The notes under the pieces are model-generated. The model did no database searches. It saw only the letters and a list, made by a program, of their open reading frames with translations, and was not told the origin of the DNA. Source: Lagopus muta (Eukaryota > Chordata > Aves > Galliformes > Phasianidae). Taken from it: DNA of 64,000 bases. How positions within the stretch are numbered: the stretch's first letter is position 1; each line of letters opens with the position of its first letter. Where the stretch lies: contig NC_064437.1 of NCBI RefSeq assembly GCF_023343835.1, positions 12,365,001-12,429,000 of the forward strand, in the 5' to 3' direction. Made by a program: the position numbers and the translations under genes. Positions 48,101 to 61,400 of this stretch are shown here, piece after piece.

Positions 48101-51100
48101 CCCCTGCCTGTAGCCTGGCCAGCTCCTCACTGCCTGCACAAATTCTGCTCCTCGTTATTTGGGCTGGTTTGTAATTCATTCTGTCTGCGTGATGTCCATT
48201 GTCAGGCCTGGTTTGGACCCTTTGATAATCACATGTATAGGCTGTCCTGGTCACTTTTGTCCTGCTGATTAGGTGTAGTTCTTCAAAGTAACAAGGAAAG
48301 CACTTTCACAATACTAGCAACCAAATGCAGTAAGGATAATGTCTACAGAAAATCTAAATGTTATTTGAACACATATCCACTTATAAAATTATTATTCATA
48401 AGCAGAATTTGAAAAGCAGTTGTACATAGAACCCATCAATAGGCAGATTTAGCAAAGGTATATATCTCTATCTTATCCTGATTTCCTAACAAACTTAACA
48501 AAAGTACTAATAAAACTTACAAATGTGTCAACAAGCTTATCTGAAAAAGGTATACAATTATAAAAAATCATAATCCTACTAACTCAACATTCAAAGATTC
48601 CTAGACAATATAACAGAAATAGGCAATAGCTAAGATGTAATATATAATATATAGAGATGTGTATAATGTCAACACAGAATATATATAGTAGATAGCAATC
48701 ATTTCTTCACAGAGAAAGGGGAAGCAGATTTATATATGAGCAGAGCACAGTGTTTTCTAATACATATTTTGGGCACAGTTTGGATTAGGTCCATATTTTG
48801 TGACAGAATACAAAGGGAGCACACGTTTCTTCATCAGGTGAGCTGACACAAAACCAATGACTTAATTTACCTGTTGCAATATGAAATAATTAAGAAGGCT
48901 AAACCTATGGTGCTGAGTATTTAATTTCAGATTCTGTTGACTAAGAAAAACAGTTTGAGTGTTCAGTGGCTAAGTGCAGTTTTCATTTGTGAGATAATTT
49001 TTATTCATCATCTGAGTTTTGTAGGTTGAAGTAAAATAATGTGTTTCAGCAAAAGTTAAAGAATTGTGGGTGATATTATGTGAATGTCTGAGTGCAGGAT
49101 AAAGCGAATTAAGATAAACTAATTGGCTGAAGACTGATTTCTCTGTTTTAGTTATCATCCAGTCAGAGCAGAAGAAGGACTCATTGATCTTAGTGGGGTT
49201 TCTTCCCTTATTTAAGAACTGCAGGACTGAGACTGTAGGGCTTCGCTGAATCATCCGTAACAGTATTTCTCCATACTTCTCCTAATAAGGATTGAAAGAG
49301 GCTGCCAACAAAGTAGAGAAAATACATTAAGGTGGGATAAAAAATATAGGTTGGATTGGGAATATGGAGATTTTCCCAGTCAAATTCATTGAGCTTGCAC
49401 AAAGAGGTAGATTATGAGCCTTATTAATAAAATACAAAGCCCCAGAATTTATTCGTGGTTTAAATTTCCACGCTTTAGCCAATCCTTTTTTTAAGAGACC
49501 CTTCTCCAAAGAAAAGCACAGAGCACTATGTTACAGTAAACACCAGCAATTCTGCCCACAGTCAAATCTAAATAATACTTAAGAAACTAAATCCAAAACA
49601 TTAGTAATAAAAATACTTAGCATGTATTTCTTTCCTGGGAGCCTACATGGAAATTGAATTCCACCGAGCTGCACTTACATGGCACAGAATTCAATTAAAA
49701 AAAAAATCCGTCTGGATTCCATGCTGTGAAAAGCCCTTGCAAATTTATTTTAGGGACTTGGGGTGTGGAGCCTGGACGTAGTTTTATTTTATTTTTAATG
49801 GAATCAGTCTTAATGTCTAAGGTTATTCTTTACTTGCCTCTGCTGCACAGTTTTCACATATAAGCCAACTGAGGACAACTCGTTATTAAAGAAGTCAGCA
49901 GGTGTCCTGTGCTCTGAAACATATTAAATAAAGAACTCAACGGGATCATGTTGACTGTAAGCTCCACAAAGGAATTAAATAATGAAGACAGAAGCTCTTC
50001 AACTACGACCATTTCTGAATTAGTAAAAATGCCTTGTCAGAAGGTGGAAAGTTCTCTTACAGATTTTTACTGGAATCTCTGTTGTGGTATTTCTGAAAAC
50101 ACACAGTCAATAGTTTTTAGAGACGTAAACTTTCTGACCCAGGTCTTATGCAATAAAATGATCAGAATGACAGGAACTGAGGAGACAAAATCTGCCCTTC
50201 TCAACAGTCTTATTGCTCAACAAAACAGCCATTGCAAAATGGCCTTGTTATCACTCTAAAGTTTGTTAAATTGTCTTACCCATGTCAATATTAATATAGA
50301 GTAGCTGTGGGAAATACAAAGAAAAGAGTAGAAAATGGTCCATTGTATATTTTTAGTTAATGTTTTTCTAATGGATGAAGCCCTCCAGCCATGGTAACCT
50401 TTACAATACAGTCTCCCTTGAGATTTAAAGTATATTGGGATAAGGTAATTTTAAATCACATTAGCAAGATTCAAAAACAATATAAATACCATTTTGAACT
50501 TCCCACTGATTCTGAGTTGCTGTGTAATTGCAAAAGACAAATGTCTTTAGAGTGAGCCTTAATGCAAGAAATCACAAAATGTATTGGATGTTCACTTATT
50601 AAAAAAATGTTGTCTTGCAGTAATTGTTTGAAGAAAATTGACAATTAAGAAATGTAACTAAGTCCCTTTTTGAACAAAAATAAAACTTGATTTAATTTTC
50701 TTTGAAAAAAAAAAAAAAAGTCAACTTCAATAGGTCTGAGCATCTCAGACTCAATTGGAAAATAAATTATGCTAAGTGCATCCAGACTCACCCAGCATCT
50801 TGAAGAAACCATGTTTATTATAAACCAAAGTCTTCCGACAGCTTAATATGACTTTGAAATAACTAATATGAAAAAAATACTACAAACTCTTTGTTGACCA
50901 GGTGTTCCCTTTTTATCACTACGGTTTATTCCTATAATGACCATCCCATGCTCTGTCATTAAAATTTAAGCTTTCCTTCCAGGCGCTCTGCCTCAGACAT
51001 GTGGAATTCTCATCTGCAGTTTTTACTCCAAGATAATCACACAGGGCTCTGGGAGCAGCAGCTTGCTGCAAACAGCTCCATGCTCTGGGAAACAGCAAGT

Positions 51101-51370
51101 ATGAATTTACAATTGAAAACTCCTTCTCCAAAACCTAACATCATTTTTAATATAAGATGTAAGGTGACATATTTCCTTATATTTACAATTTCTAATATTG
51201 TTGATGAAATTCAACAGGCATAACTGCTTGTAGGACCAAGTATATGGTCTTGGTTCAGCAAAAGTTTGCTCACGCAGTTTGCCTGTGTATTTTCAGAAGT
51301 GGGACCTCAGCTTCTGTTAAGTTGCAGGAGAAAAAGAAATGTGAGGTTCCAAAGTTCTAATGCCATTCAT

Positions 51371-51373
<3 letters not shown>

Positions 51374-51420
<47 letters not shown>
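51374..51420. repeat. (TA)n microsatellite, about 20 uninterrupted units
   Basis: Alternating T and A run from 51374 to 51412, followed by one G and four further TA units. Self-complementary and probably length-polymorphic. Confidence 0.97.
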
Positions 51421-52746
51421 CATTTTTTTTTCAAGTAGGAAACAATTCTGTAGTATTAATTCTTCCCTAGGCATAAGATAAACTTTACTTGAATTAGTTA
51501 CTGTTTGCTAATCTCTTGTTTTTAGCCTTTTGTATTGGTAATTATTTGTTTAGCAGAAACATTTATCAGATAGTTCAAATGAAACTGCAGAACTAGTCCA
51601 GTTATATGCACTTCAGCCTCAATGGATCATGAAACATTTTTCTTGCCCTATGTTTTTCAAACCTTCAACTTGCAATTGTCAGATCCCTGGCACAGTGATG
51701 CTCATCTTTGCTCACATCAGCCTGCCTGGGTCAAAAATCCTACCAGTGCTGCATCACGATGACCCACAGCAATGCAAAAATACGTGTAATGGACCATGTG
51801 CTATGCATGCCAAGGGTTGCACTGCTAAAAGTGAAAGCAGATTTTGGAGCAGTAAGTAGACAGAGTTATGCTTGTGGCTTAGTCTGTATGGCCGTCTAAT
51901 GCTATAATCCCAACTCAAAGAAGGCAGTAGGGAACTTATTCTTGGAGATCTCTTGAGTGATGCACAAAAGGCACTTCTCTAAGTGCACTGGAAGAGTGAC
52001 TGACCAAATAAATTGAATGCATTCAATCACTTTTAAGACATCTCATCTGTGTGTAGCATTTTGATCCTGTGCTTCAGTAAATGTATGATTAAACTTTTAT
52101 TAAAAGGTAATGCTCCTGTTTTAATGATGGTTAATTATATGTAATTAAAATGAAAGGATTAATAATATTAAACATTTCTTCAGAGGTAACGATAAATATA
52201 AATACATATATTGTAGTATGATTACATATGAATATATAATACTGAGCATATATTACCCTCAATGCATTATGTAAAATAGGAAATGAATAATATAATACAT
52301 AAAATAAAATTATGCTCTGGGTATTATTTATATTAAAGGCCTGGTTCAGCGCTTCTATGTCCATAAAATCTATTTGATTTTTTTGGGGTGCAGTATGCAA
52401 AGAATCTTTGAGGTAACCTAAAAAAAAAAAATTATAAAAACGTCCCTACACAAAATAAATCTTCTGTGGAGTCATGCATTAGAATTTGGAAATACCTCAT
52501 TTCCAGCTAAACCCAAAGTTATGCATCTCTATAGGCTTAACTTCTATTGATTTTCAGAATCTTTGCATCAGTCCTTAAATACTCATATACAGGCTTTTCC
52601 TCTTCTGTGCCATTTGTTTATGTCCAACACATCTCATTTTGCCTCATCCTTATAAAATTCTGTATTTAGTGAAGTTGACTTCACTTTGTAGATAGACTAC
52701 GTTTTAAGTTATGCCTTTCATTCCAGTTGTCATCTCTGTCCTTAGA

Positions 52747-53105
52747 CAGAGAATCATAAAATCATTGAGGTTGGAAAGACCACTAAGATCATCTAGTCCA
52801 ACCATCAACCAATGCCTGTGCCTGCTCTAAACCTCACCACTCTGTAAGACATTGACCCTTTTCTTGAGTACCTCCAGGACAGTAACTCCACCACCTTCCT
52901 GAGCAGCCTGTTCCGATGTATCGCCAATCTTTCTAATAATTTTTTTAATATCCACCCTGAACCTGCCCTGGTGCAGCTTAAGGCCATTACCTATTGTCCT
53001 ATCACTAGTTACCTGGAACAAGAGGCCAACCCACATCTCGCCACAGCCTCCTTTCAGGGAATTGCAGGGAGCGAAATTCTCTATCTTCATATCTAAACTG
53101 CAGTG
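52747..53105 (-). mobile_element. CR1 LINE 3' region, moderately diverged
   Basis: A minus-oriented CR1 fragment of about 360 bases. On the plus strand the order is 'AGAATCATAAAATCATTGAGG' (in pieces), 'GTTGGAAAGACCACTAAGATC', 'TCATCTAGTCCAACCATC', 'CTCCAGGACAGTAACTCCACC', 'TGAGCAGCCTGTTCC', 'TTTTTAATATCCACCCTGAACC', 'CTGGTGCAGCTTAAGGCC' and 'TATTGTCCTATCACTAGTTACC', then 'CCACAGCCTCCTTTCAGG'. This is the reverse complement of the ORF2 C-terminus plus 3' UTR. Similarity fades after about 53080. Minus-strand frames at 52805-53108 are remnants of CR1 coding sequence, broken by stops and frame changes. Confidence 0.95.
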
Positions 53106-56100
53106 CATCCATTCAACCTTTGTCCTGTAAACTTTTGTGTTTTAGCACAGGCTAATAAGCTGAGAAATACATTAGCTTTTAAAATAAATCTTTAAATTGT
53201 GTCATTTAAAATCAGAGAGATATTTTGGTCTCTAAAAACTCTAAGGAGCTAGTATTTGTCTAAAAAGACCCCAAGACCCTCAGAAGAATTTTAAGGATTT
53301 TTATGAACCTCTGCATGCATTCTTTAGCTAGATTTTGGCAGAGCTTCAGTGTAACTCCAGTACAACTCAATCAGTTTACTTTATAATTAAAAAGAGGGAA
53401 ATAGTAACAAAAATACATAATATATGGTACTCGTGTTTATTATAGAAACATCCATAAAGAAAGAAACATGTTCTAACTCTTCTCATTACCCCAAAGGGAA
53501 TTGCATCTTTAATCACACAAAGCACAACGGCTTTCTAATTTTGTTTAAAGTGTTTCAGTACTTACAAAAACCAGATCAGGTTATTGTAAATCTAGAGCAA
53601 ATTAGAATCATTGGCCTCTGCTCAGCTGTATTCAGGAATACTATGTAAATCATAAATTTAATGGCATACTAAGACACACATCTGTTTCTATTTTGTGGAA
53701 GTTAATAATCTAACTTCAGAGTATTTAAACATTACTTGCATTAACTGGAAAATTGTGAAGAACAGAGACTGGTATAAGTCATAATGTGTGATGCATTATG
53801 CAAAGGAAAATATAAAAGTTGCAAGCCTGTACAAACAGAATAATTTTCTGAGAGATATATGCCATTTTCCGTCTCATGACCTTGCATCTCCTCTGTTTAC
53901 TTAGAAAAACATCACTTATACCAATAGAGCTGCATGGCTAAGTAGAATCTGCACCTGCACACAATAGATGTTAATTTAATGTATATTTTTAGTAGCAAAT
54001 GTCTTTCACAACAAGGAATAGATGATGCCTAAATATCCCGAGACTACATAATGACCTGGTGACTTTTCTCATAGTTAGAATGCAAATAATCCAACTAAAT
54101 AATCTGCAGATCAGTAAGTGTATCACTACTGATTTGAAGTAAATTTTCATCACTAAAACTGGAAACAATTGATTTTCAGCATATATTCATTTTGTAAAAT
54201 TTACTTTGGGGTCTTGAGTGTGTGGTATCTCATAAGTTGCTTCGTACTAATGTTCTTATGGAACAATTGTACTAATCTTGTACTAATCTTTTAGAAAATG
54301 CATTTGAACTCAGTTGCAAGGCAGAACTGAGTTGGCTGGCTAGCTTTAGTGCTGTAATAAAAGATCTAATTGGTAAGGTTTACTACAGTAATGGATTGTA
54401 AGGTGATAAATTTTGACCAATAACTTCCTTGGAAACTCAGAATTTCATTGCATTAAGTGGCAGAGTTAAAATATGCAGAATACTAAAGTAAATAAAGATA
54501 ACAATGTCAAAAATGTAATTTCTTATGGAATTTTTTCTTTCCAAATAATCCGTTTATTTAAAGACACTGAATCTTTGGGAAATCAGATGTCACTTCTGTG
54601 CTGTTTCGCATGTGCTAAAATTACCTGCGGTAGTAGATACTTTGCATTAAAGCTTAGGGTGCATAAAGTTGAATGGGATTTATGTAAATAACTGTATGAA
54701 TATGTATCTCACCTTTTACCAGTACTAATTTTAATGAGCTGTATTTGAGAGGGAATTATATTAATATATACAACTGATAGGGAATTTGCACATTCATTTT
54801 ACTATCAACAAAAATTCTAAAGAAAGCAAATTAAACCAATGCATCCATAATAGAGAGGGGACAAGAAGAGAAAACAGAAAGGCAAAATTGGGCACATAAA
54901 TGGCATAATGCAAATTTGTGGTTTATTCTTCTTCAGTAAGAGTCAGTGGCTGCACATGCAGGAAGTTCTCCCTCTCCTGTGTAAATGCATATGGAGTTCC
55001 TACTTTGCTTTCCAAGCATGCGATAAAAGCTTAACTGATACATTAAATGCAGAACTGTGATTTACCCGATAAAATAAAAAAAGTCATACTTTGGTGATGA
55101 TTATTCCAAGGAAAGCAGCCAGTGCTTATAGTGGGATAGAAAGTAGCATCTTAATTAATTATTGAATATATTTTAATATTTATAATTAGCAGTAATACTA
55201 AGCAGTCAATAGATGTTCCTCATAACAGGAGCATGGTAGTAACATCATTCTTTGACTGCAGTGTGTTTAGGAAGGCGTAGCCATACCTTCAATCAGATTC
55301 AAATACTATTTGTCAAAAACATTGAGGTCTGTCAGAAGTAAATGATCATTTAATTAGAGATAAAAAGGTGGAATATCTTTGATCCCTATATTTTAGTGAT
55401 ATTAATTTCTGTGTGCAGCAGGTGTTTGTAATGTATAACACATCATTACTGAAACAGAGGCTTTTATAGGCAGTTTCAATGAAGGAAAAATGACTGTTCT
55501 TACAACTACAAGTTACACCTGGCAATGTAACATGAGTGTGACAAAATATGAATGAGAAGATGTAAGCCTGGAAACAAATCTGGGTCTCCCCTCTCTGTTC
55601 TCTGCCCATGCCAGCCAAGATGGATTGCAAAGCAGTACTGATGTATGGAGTAGCTATGGAGGGGGGAGACTGACTGTGCTGCTGTTCCATCACTCCCTGA
55701 CCAGTGATCCATGATGCATCTCTGGTATCTGCTCCAGAGGGAGCCAATCACGTAACTGTCAGCATCTCAATGGCAATCAGCACCAAGAGGAAAAAATAGA
55801 TTCTTGTAAAAAACATAGAAGGGACCAAGTCCTTGGCTTAAACCACAAAACAAAATCAAAGCAAGTATAACAAATCAACTTTGGGTTATGAGCTCTTCCA
55901 GAGCAGCATGGGAAACTGAGAAGCAGAACCAGATGACATGTACTTAAAGCATCGTGCTGCCTTGATTAAAGCTACCAATGGAACATTTTAAATAAAACTC
56001 AATAAGAATATCAACAACAACAAAAAACATTCACACAAAAGAACAACAAAAATAACAAAAACAAAAAACAACAAAACCCCACACTTGTTCTTACAGAATA

Positions 56101-57102
56101 AAAGCTGGTGGAATACTGAAAAAACAGTAGATATGAACTAGAACATGTAAGTTTGGAAGCAAATATGGCTCTCTCAAGCCCTGCCTTTTGATAAGGGAAT
56201 TTGAAAGTTGCAATCATGAGGTGAGGAATACCCAGTGTGAGATTCTTTTATTTCATGATTGATCCTGAACACCCTGTTCTTTCTTGTTCATAATCTATTA
56301 CCATATCTCCGAACTTGATGATTATGATTATGGACCAGATTTTCATTAGGCATTGTATAGAATTCCGACAGCTAAAGTATAAAGGAGAAACGTGGAAGGA
56401 ATATAAGCCCTTAAGCTTAAAAATTTCTTCGCTTCAATGCTGCCTACTTGGGGAGGACATCCCTGTTCAGTAGGCATTTCCATTGATTTTTGCTGAATAT
56501 TCCTGCAGCTCTAATGCTCATTATGCCAAATACTGCTTCAGTCAAGACAAATCAAACTAAGAAGGTCTATGTCTATGCCATCGCTAAGACTGTCTGTAAA
56601 ACAGAACTGAGCATCTAACGAGCACCTGGCACCCACCAACACAGTTATCCTGTCAGAAATTCATCAGTAATCACCACTTTCCCTTAAAGGTGTACCTTTA
56701 TTCTACAGCTGGCAGTAGGAGACTTGTCCTTTGTGAAATAGGATCAGTTCTCTCCTGCCAGAAGGGACTCACTGGCACCTCACTTTCCAGTTAACAAGTT
56801 CTCTAACCCACAGCTTGATCACAGATGGAGATATTCTCCACTTTTCCTGTTAAAACTGTGTACCAGGCAGAAAGCAATTCAGGATTCACTGGGTCAGAAA
56901 GAGAGAGCACCAGAGGGAACATGACTGTAGTTCAGTGGTCTGGGTAGTCAGTTGGAATGGGGAGGCCTGAGTTCTGGCTGGTGGTCCAATAAGTTGATGT
57001 ATTTTATGCCATAACTTCTTAAGAAAGTAAATCTAATCTTACACCAAGTACGGGCATTTAAATCTTCATGGGTTTGTAGAGCCCTGTAGATAAAGATGAA
57101 TA
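53106..57102. other. Non-coding DNA, nothing recognised
   Basis: About 4 kb without a recognisable repeat family apart from a CAA-rich tract at 56012-56077. A minus-strand open frame of 133 codons (55346-55747) shows no domain and is chance-sized. Confidence 0.5.
56012..56077 (+). repeat. (CAA)n / A-C-rich low-complexity tract
   Basis: CAACAACAA units merge into irregular CAAAA and CAAAAAA units. The minus-strand open frame across it encodes a Phe/Leu/Cys-rich low-complexity peptide and is not supported as a gene. Confidence 0.9.
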
Positions 57103-58360
57103 TTTACCCAGGAAACTCCAGACTAGTCAGCCTCGCCTCCATGCCTGTGAAGATGATGGAACAATTTATTCTGGATATCATCTTTAAGCAAACAGAAGAA
57201 AAGAAGTTTATCAGGAGATGTCACCAAGGGGAAATCATGTTTGACAAATCCAGTAACTTTCTATGATGACTATGATGGGTAGATGAGGGGAAAGTGGTGG
57301 ATGTTGTAGACCTTCATTTCAGCAGGGCTTTTGATGCTGTCTCCCATAACATCCTGTAGGTAAGCTTAGGCAGTGTGGCATAGATGAGTAGACAGTGAGA
57401 TGTATTGAGAACTGAATGACTGGCAGAGATCAGAGGGTTTTGATCAGTGGTGCAGATTCTAGTTGGAGGCCTATAAATGGTATTGTTCCATAGGGATTGG
57501 TACTGAGTCTGCTCTTGTTCAACATCTTCATCAATGACCTGGATGAAGGAATAGAATGTGCCCTCAGCAAGTTTGCTGATGATACGAAGCTGGGAGGAGT
57601 GGCTGACACACCAGGTTTTGCTGCTATGCTGCAAGACCTGGGCAGGCAGGAGAGCTGGATGTAGAGGAACATTATGAGGTTCAAAATGGATAAATGTATA
57701 GTCCTACACCTGTGAAGGAAACAACATAATCAGTGCAGCTTAGGGGCTGACCCGCTGGAAAGGAGCTCTGTGGAGAAGTATCTGGGTGTTCTGGTGGCCA
57801 AGAGTTTGTCCATGGGTCAGCAGTGTACCTTTGTGGCCAAGAACGGCAATTATATCCTGGGGTGCATTAAAAAGAGTGTGGTTGGCAGGTCGAGGGCAGT
57901 GATCCTCCCCCTCTACTCTGCCCTGTGGAGGCCACAACTGAAATACTGCGTCCAGTTCTGGGCTTTCCAGTTCAAGAAAGGCATGGAACTTCTAGAGAGA
58001 GTCCAGCAGAGGACCACAAAGATGATGAGGAGCCTGGAGTATCTCCCTTATGAGGAAAGCCTGAGAGACCTGTGGCTGTTCAGGCTCAAGAAAAGGAGGC
58101 TGAGAAGGGATCTTATTAATGTATATAATTATCTAAAGTGTGGGTGTCAAATGGATGGGGCTGGGCTCTTTTCTATGGCTGCCCGGTGACAAAACAAGGG
58201 GCAGCGCCACAAACTGGAAAACAGGAAGTTCCATCTGAACATGAGAAAAAACTTCTTTACTGTCAGGGTGACAGAGCACTGAAATAGGCTGTCCAGAGAG
58301 GTTGTGAAGTCTCTTCTGGAGATATTCCAAACCCACCTGGACACTATTTTGTTTGTAACT
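57103..58360 (+). pseudogene. CR1 ORF2 remnant (reverse transcriptase, C-terminal half), inactive
   Basis: This is the decayed coding part of the CR1 element and not a host gene. ORF2 of this family encodes an endonuclease plus a reverse transcriptase used for target-primed retrotransposition. Only the distal RT palm, with an ADD active-site box (FADDTKL), and the thumb/C-terminal segment remain; the endonuclease half is absent. The frame is broken. In-frame stops occur at 'ATCCTGTAG' (about 57352-57360) and 'TGGATGTAG' (about 57656-57664). A one-base shift near 58183 turns the usual 'PSDRT' region into a TGA. Between 57770 and 58186 the frame is open for about 139 codons, with recognisable family motifs (GVLVAKSLSMGQQC, ILPLYSALWRPQLKYCVQFW). 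Too damaged to be active. Confidence 0.93.
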
Positions 58361-58441
58361 TACTGTAGGGAACCTGCCTTAGGAGGGGTGTTGAACTCAG
58401 TGATCTCTAGAGGTCCCTTCCAACCCCTCCAATTCTATGAC
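57103..58441 (+). mobile_element. CR1 LINE, 1.34-kb 5'-truncated copy (largest repeat here)
   Basis: A plus-oriented CR1 retrotransposon that keeps the distal half of ORF2 and the 3' UTR. It begins at 'GGAAACTCCAGACTAGTCAG' in the reverse-transcriptase region. It runs through the RT motif region 'FADDTK' (about 57572-57589) and the C-terminal domain. It ends with 'GTAGGGAACCTGCC', 'GAGGTCCCTTCCAACCCC' and a single 'AATTCTATGA' octamer at about 58431-58441. The 3' UTR matches the reverse complement of the copy at 19464-19604. Unlike the minus-strand copies, it has almost no octamer array. Confidence 0.96.
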
Positions 58442-61400
58442 ATAAATAACATGGATTTTAGTAATACCTATGTTGATTATATAAGATTCTTGGGTAAGAA
58501 CAGAAAAGTCTTCATGGACTCATAATGACAAATATGGTTTGTCTTTGAATTCTCCATAATTTGTTCACCTTTTTTGCATCATCTTTCATTTTGTGGCATG
58601 AGACTGACCAGCTGTACTAGGTAATATTCTAGTTAAAAGCACTCTTTAATGGATGTAACCTTTAGATCCACAGCAGGAGATTCATAAGGCAAATCATAAG
58701 AGATAGAATGGTTTGGCATAGACAACCAGTTCTTCCTGCATCCAGTTTGAAATCTTCCTGCTGTTACATCAAGTGGTAGGGCAGTGAAGCAAGGAGAGGT
58801 GTGAGAACACACTGGGATCTCCACATGTTCCCCTCTGAGATATGGGACACTCCTCTGGCTGCAAGTTAGTGACTGAAAGAAATATAGAGATTGAGCAAAG
58901 TCATAACAAACTGTATGCAAGAGGGAAGAGGAGAAGAAGCTTGCTACCTGCCAGACAAAATTACATTTATTTTAAATAGAAAAATATACTTAATTTCTTA
59001 CAATTCTCCTGAGCCTTGCTTCTTTCCATAAGAAATGTTATTTGCTGGCTAAATACAGAAATAATGCCTAAGCAGATATAGAAGTTGGATAAAAGGAAAC
59101 GTAGAAAAGCGCAAGACTAGTTGAAGAATTAGGATCTCATTACACATCTCTTTCCACAAAAGCTCAGACTGTAGCTCCTCTTCTGATATCATTGTTTCAG
59201 TTCCTGTACTGAGCTTTTATATGAAAACAGGGAATTGTACTTGTCTTTTTATAAGCATGTTCTGCTACATGACTCCTAACAGCTCAATTTTGAGAACTCT
59301 TTGGCCTTTATACATCCTTGTAGAATTAAACTGTAAACTCTTGTCCACCAACATATACACACAAATGCCCAAAGCCTCTAGTAGACAATGTGCTTCTTCA
59401 ACAACACAGAGCTGTATCACTCCCCTACATTTACTTTTCATAAAGAAGAAAGACAACTGTAATATCTTAGCATGAACATAAAAACATGCATCTGAATGTT
59501 AAAAATCTTATTGATGTCTTCTTATTTCTTAATGTGATACAAGAATCCTGTTTCAGCATACCTCGTTAATATGGAATACACATGTTTTTGTTTCATAGAT
59601 GCATTTTCTGTGAACAAGGTTGCTTCTAATATTACTTAATTAAACCAAATTAAATTAATTTCTATCTAAGAAACAAGAAACAACAGCTTTGTTGAATAAA
59701 ATGATCTTCATTTTCTTGAAGCTATTTAAATTAGAAACATGAGTTTCTACAGTTGGAAAAAAAACATCCATGGTTAAAATGTTTGAAGCCCATCAATCTC
59801 TTTAACCACACAGCTAATGTGTTCCTTCTGTTTTCTTTGAATGAAATCACCATGAGTGGTTAGATGTTGATTTAACATAAAGCAAATGGAAATGGGTGTT
59901 TCCCTAGTCATGTGTAGAATTTATTTTAAAAAACAATTAGCGAGCGTTATGAGTAAGTCAATGATTTTGTCATTTCTTAAATAATGATATAGATTATAAG
60001 TCATTGAAATTGATTACTGAAGTAAACTATGTTTAATGCAAATTCATATTGTGTTTATTTGTTAGGAACAGCTGCAGAATTCTCTCACTTTATTGATGAA
60101 TTTAATTTTTTTCCCCAAGTGACACTTAAATCAATTACTTAGTTTAAAAGACCAGTAATTGTAAAGATATATTTCCAAAGTTTTAAAACAATACATTACA
60201 TATTTCCTATTATAGTTTATATCATTTGCACTTTGTTTGCATACATTTGTCTGGAAAAATAATTGGTGGGTTTTTTTTTCGAAATGAAGCAAGCAAAATT
60301 TGGCCTTCTCATTTGAGCTGAAATGCTGAGATCGTAGAATAGTTTGCTACCTTTACATGCACAAATTAAACCACATCTTTACATCACACCACTTTTAGAT
60401 GATGCTACTATACTCTATATATTCAACCTCTTCCATCAGTCTTTGCTAATGTTACATCTAATTATTTGTTCGTTGATACGTTGTTCACACAAGTACATAC
60501 AGTTAGGAGGAAATGTCAGCCGCTAGTATTTAAAGTTCAGTCATTTCATTAAACTTCAGTAATGTAAAAATAGGTTGCATAAAACCCATGCTAACGGTTT
60601 CTCGTGGAACAACTGACTGTTAGGGTAATACAAAAAATATTTATCAAGATACCCAAACATTCTGAAATATGTTTAAGGAGAGGCAGATGTAAGATGCACT
60701 TCTAGGGTAAAAACTCTGGGGAACTCTCCCTCTGGGGAAGTCAGCAGTATCACATTTGTAGACATCACAATTTGCCTATTGTTTGCCATAACTTCAATAA
60801 TTTTTCTCAGATACACCATCTCCAAGCACACAGTTGACAATCACATCTCTTCCAGTTCTTACCATCCTATAGACAGTCCCTAGAAATGCTCACTGACATA
60901 CAGATCTTGTGCTTATTCCAAAAATTACAATGAATTTGCTTTTAGCTTTTCAAGGACACGAGCCAGCAGGTTCACCAAAGTAATTTGATAGCAAAGCACG
61001 CAGAATATACGGCTTAAGCTGGAACATTACAAAATTTAATGTTAGTGAAAGGAGTAAGTAAAAATGTTATTGAGTGGTCTTACTAGGAATATGACATTGC
61101 TTGCAGTATTTCTAAGCTTGACATCTTGTGATGTAGCAGCAAAGCAAGAATTTAAGGGAAATCTACTTTCTGTAGATTTACGTGTGGGGTCTTGGAATGA
61201 AGTACGCATTTTATAGGGATGCAGCAAAAAGCAAACAATGAGCAGTTTTAATGGTGAAAAGAGACTTGATTTGTTGCAACTCCTTTTTGTGTATCTTAAT
61301 ATTCAAATCCGGCACTAATTGTGGCCAAGTAAAAAACAAAGGATCAGATTTAAGGATGCTGTGACTACAAGTGTATAGAATTTTCCTGCTTTAAAGAAAC

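Larger units (their letters stand above)
44627..52746. other. Long non-coding stretch with simple repeats
   Basis: No gene, RNA or transposon is recognised in this 8.1-kb stretch. Repeats: poly(A) plus (GA)n at 45139-45177, poly(A) at 46152-46166 and (TA)n at 51374-51420. A perfect 10-bp inverted repeat lies at 49652-49696. A GC-richer patch at 48040-48260 has no recognisable identity. Open frames are 106 codons or fewer. Confidence 0.5.

Noticed and set aside
52805..53108. Minus-strand open frames resembling a coding sequence
   Set aside because: They are remnants of CR1 ORF2, not a host gene.
55346..55747. 133-codon minus-strand open frame
   Set aside because: Chance-sized, with no family resemblance, splice context or Kozak support.
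60328..60345. GATCGTAGAATAGTTTG, resembling a CR1 tail
   Set aside because: Only about 18 bases match, with no CR1 body following.
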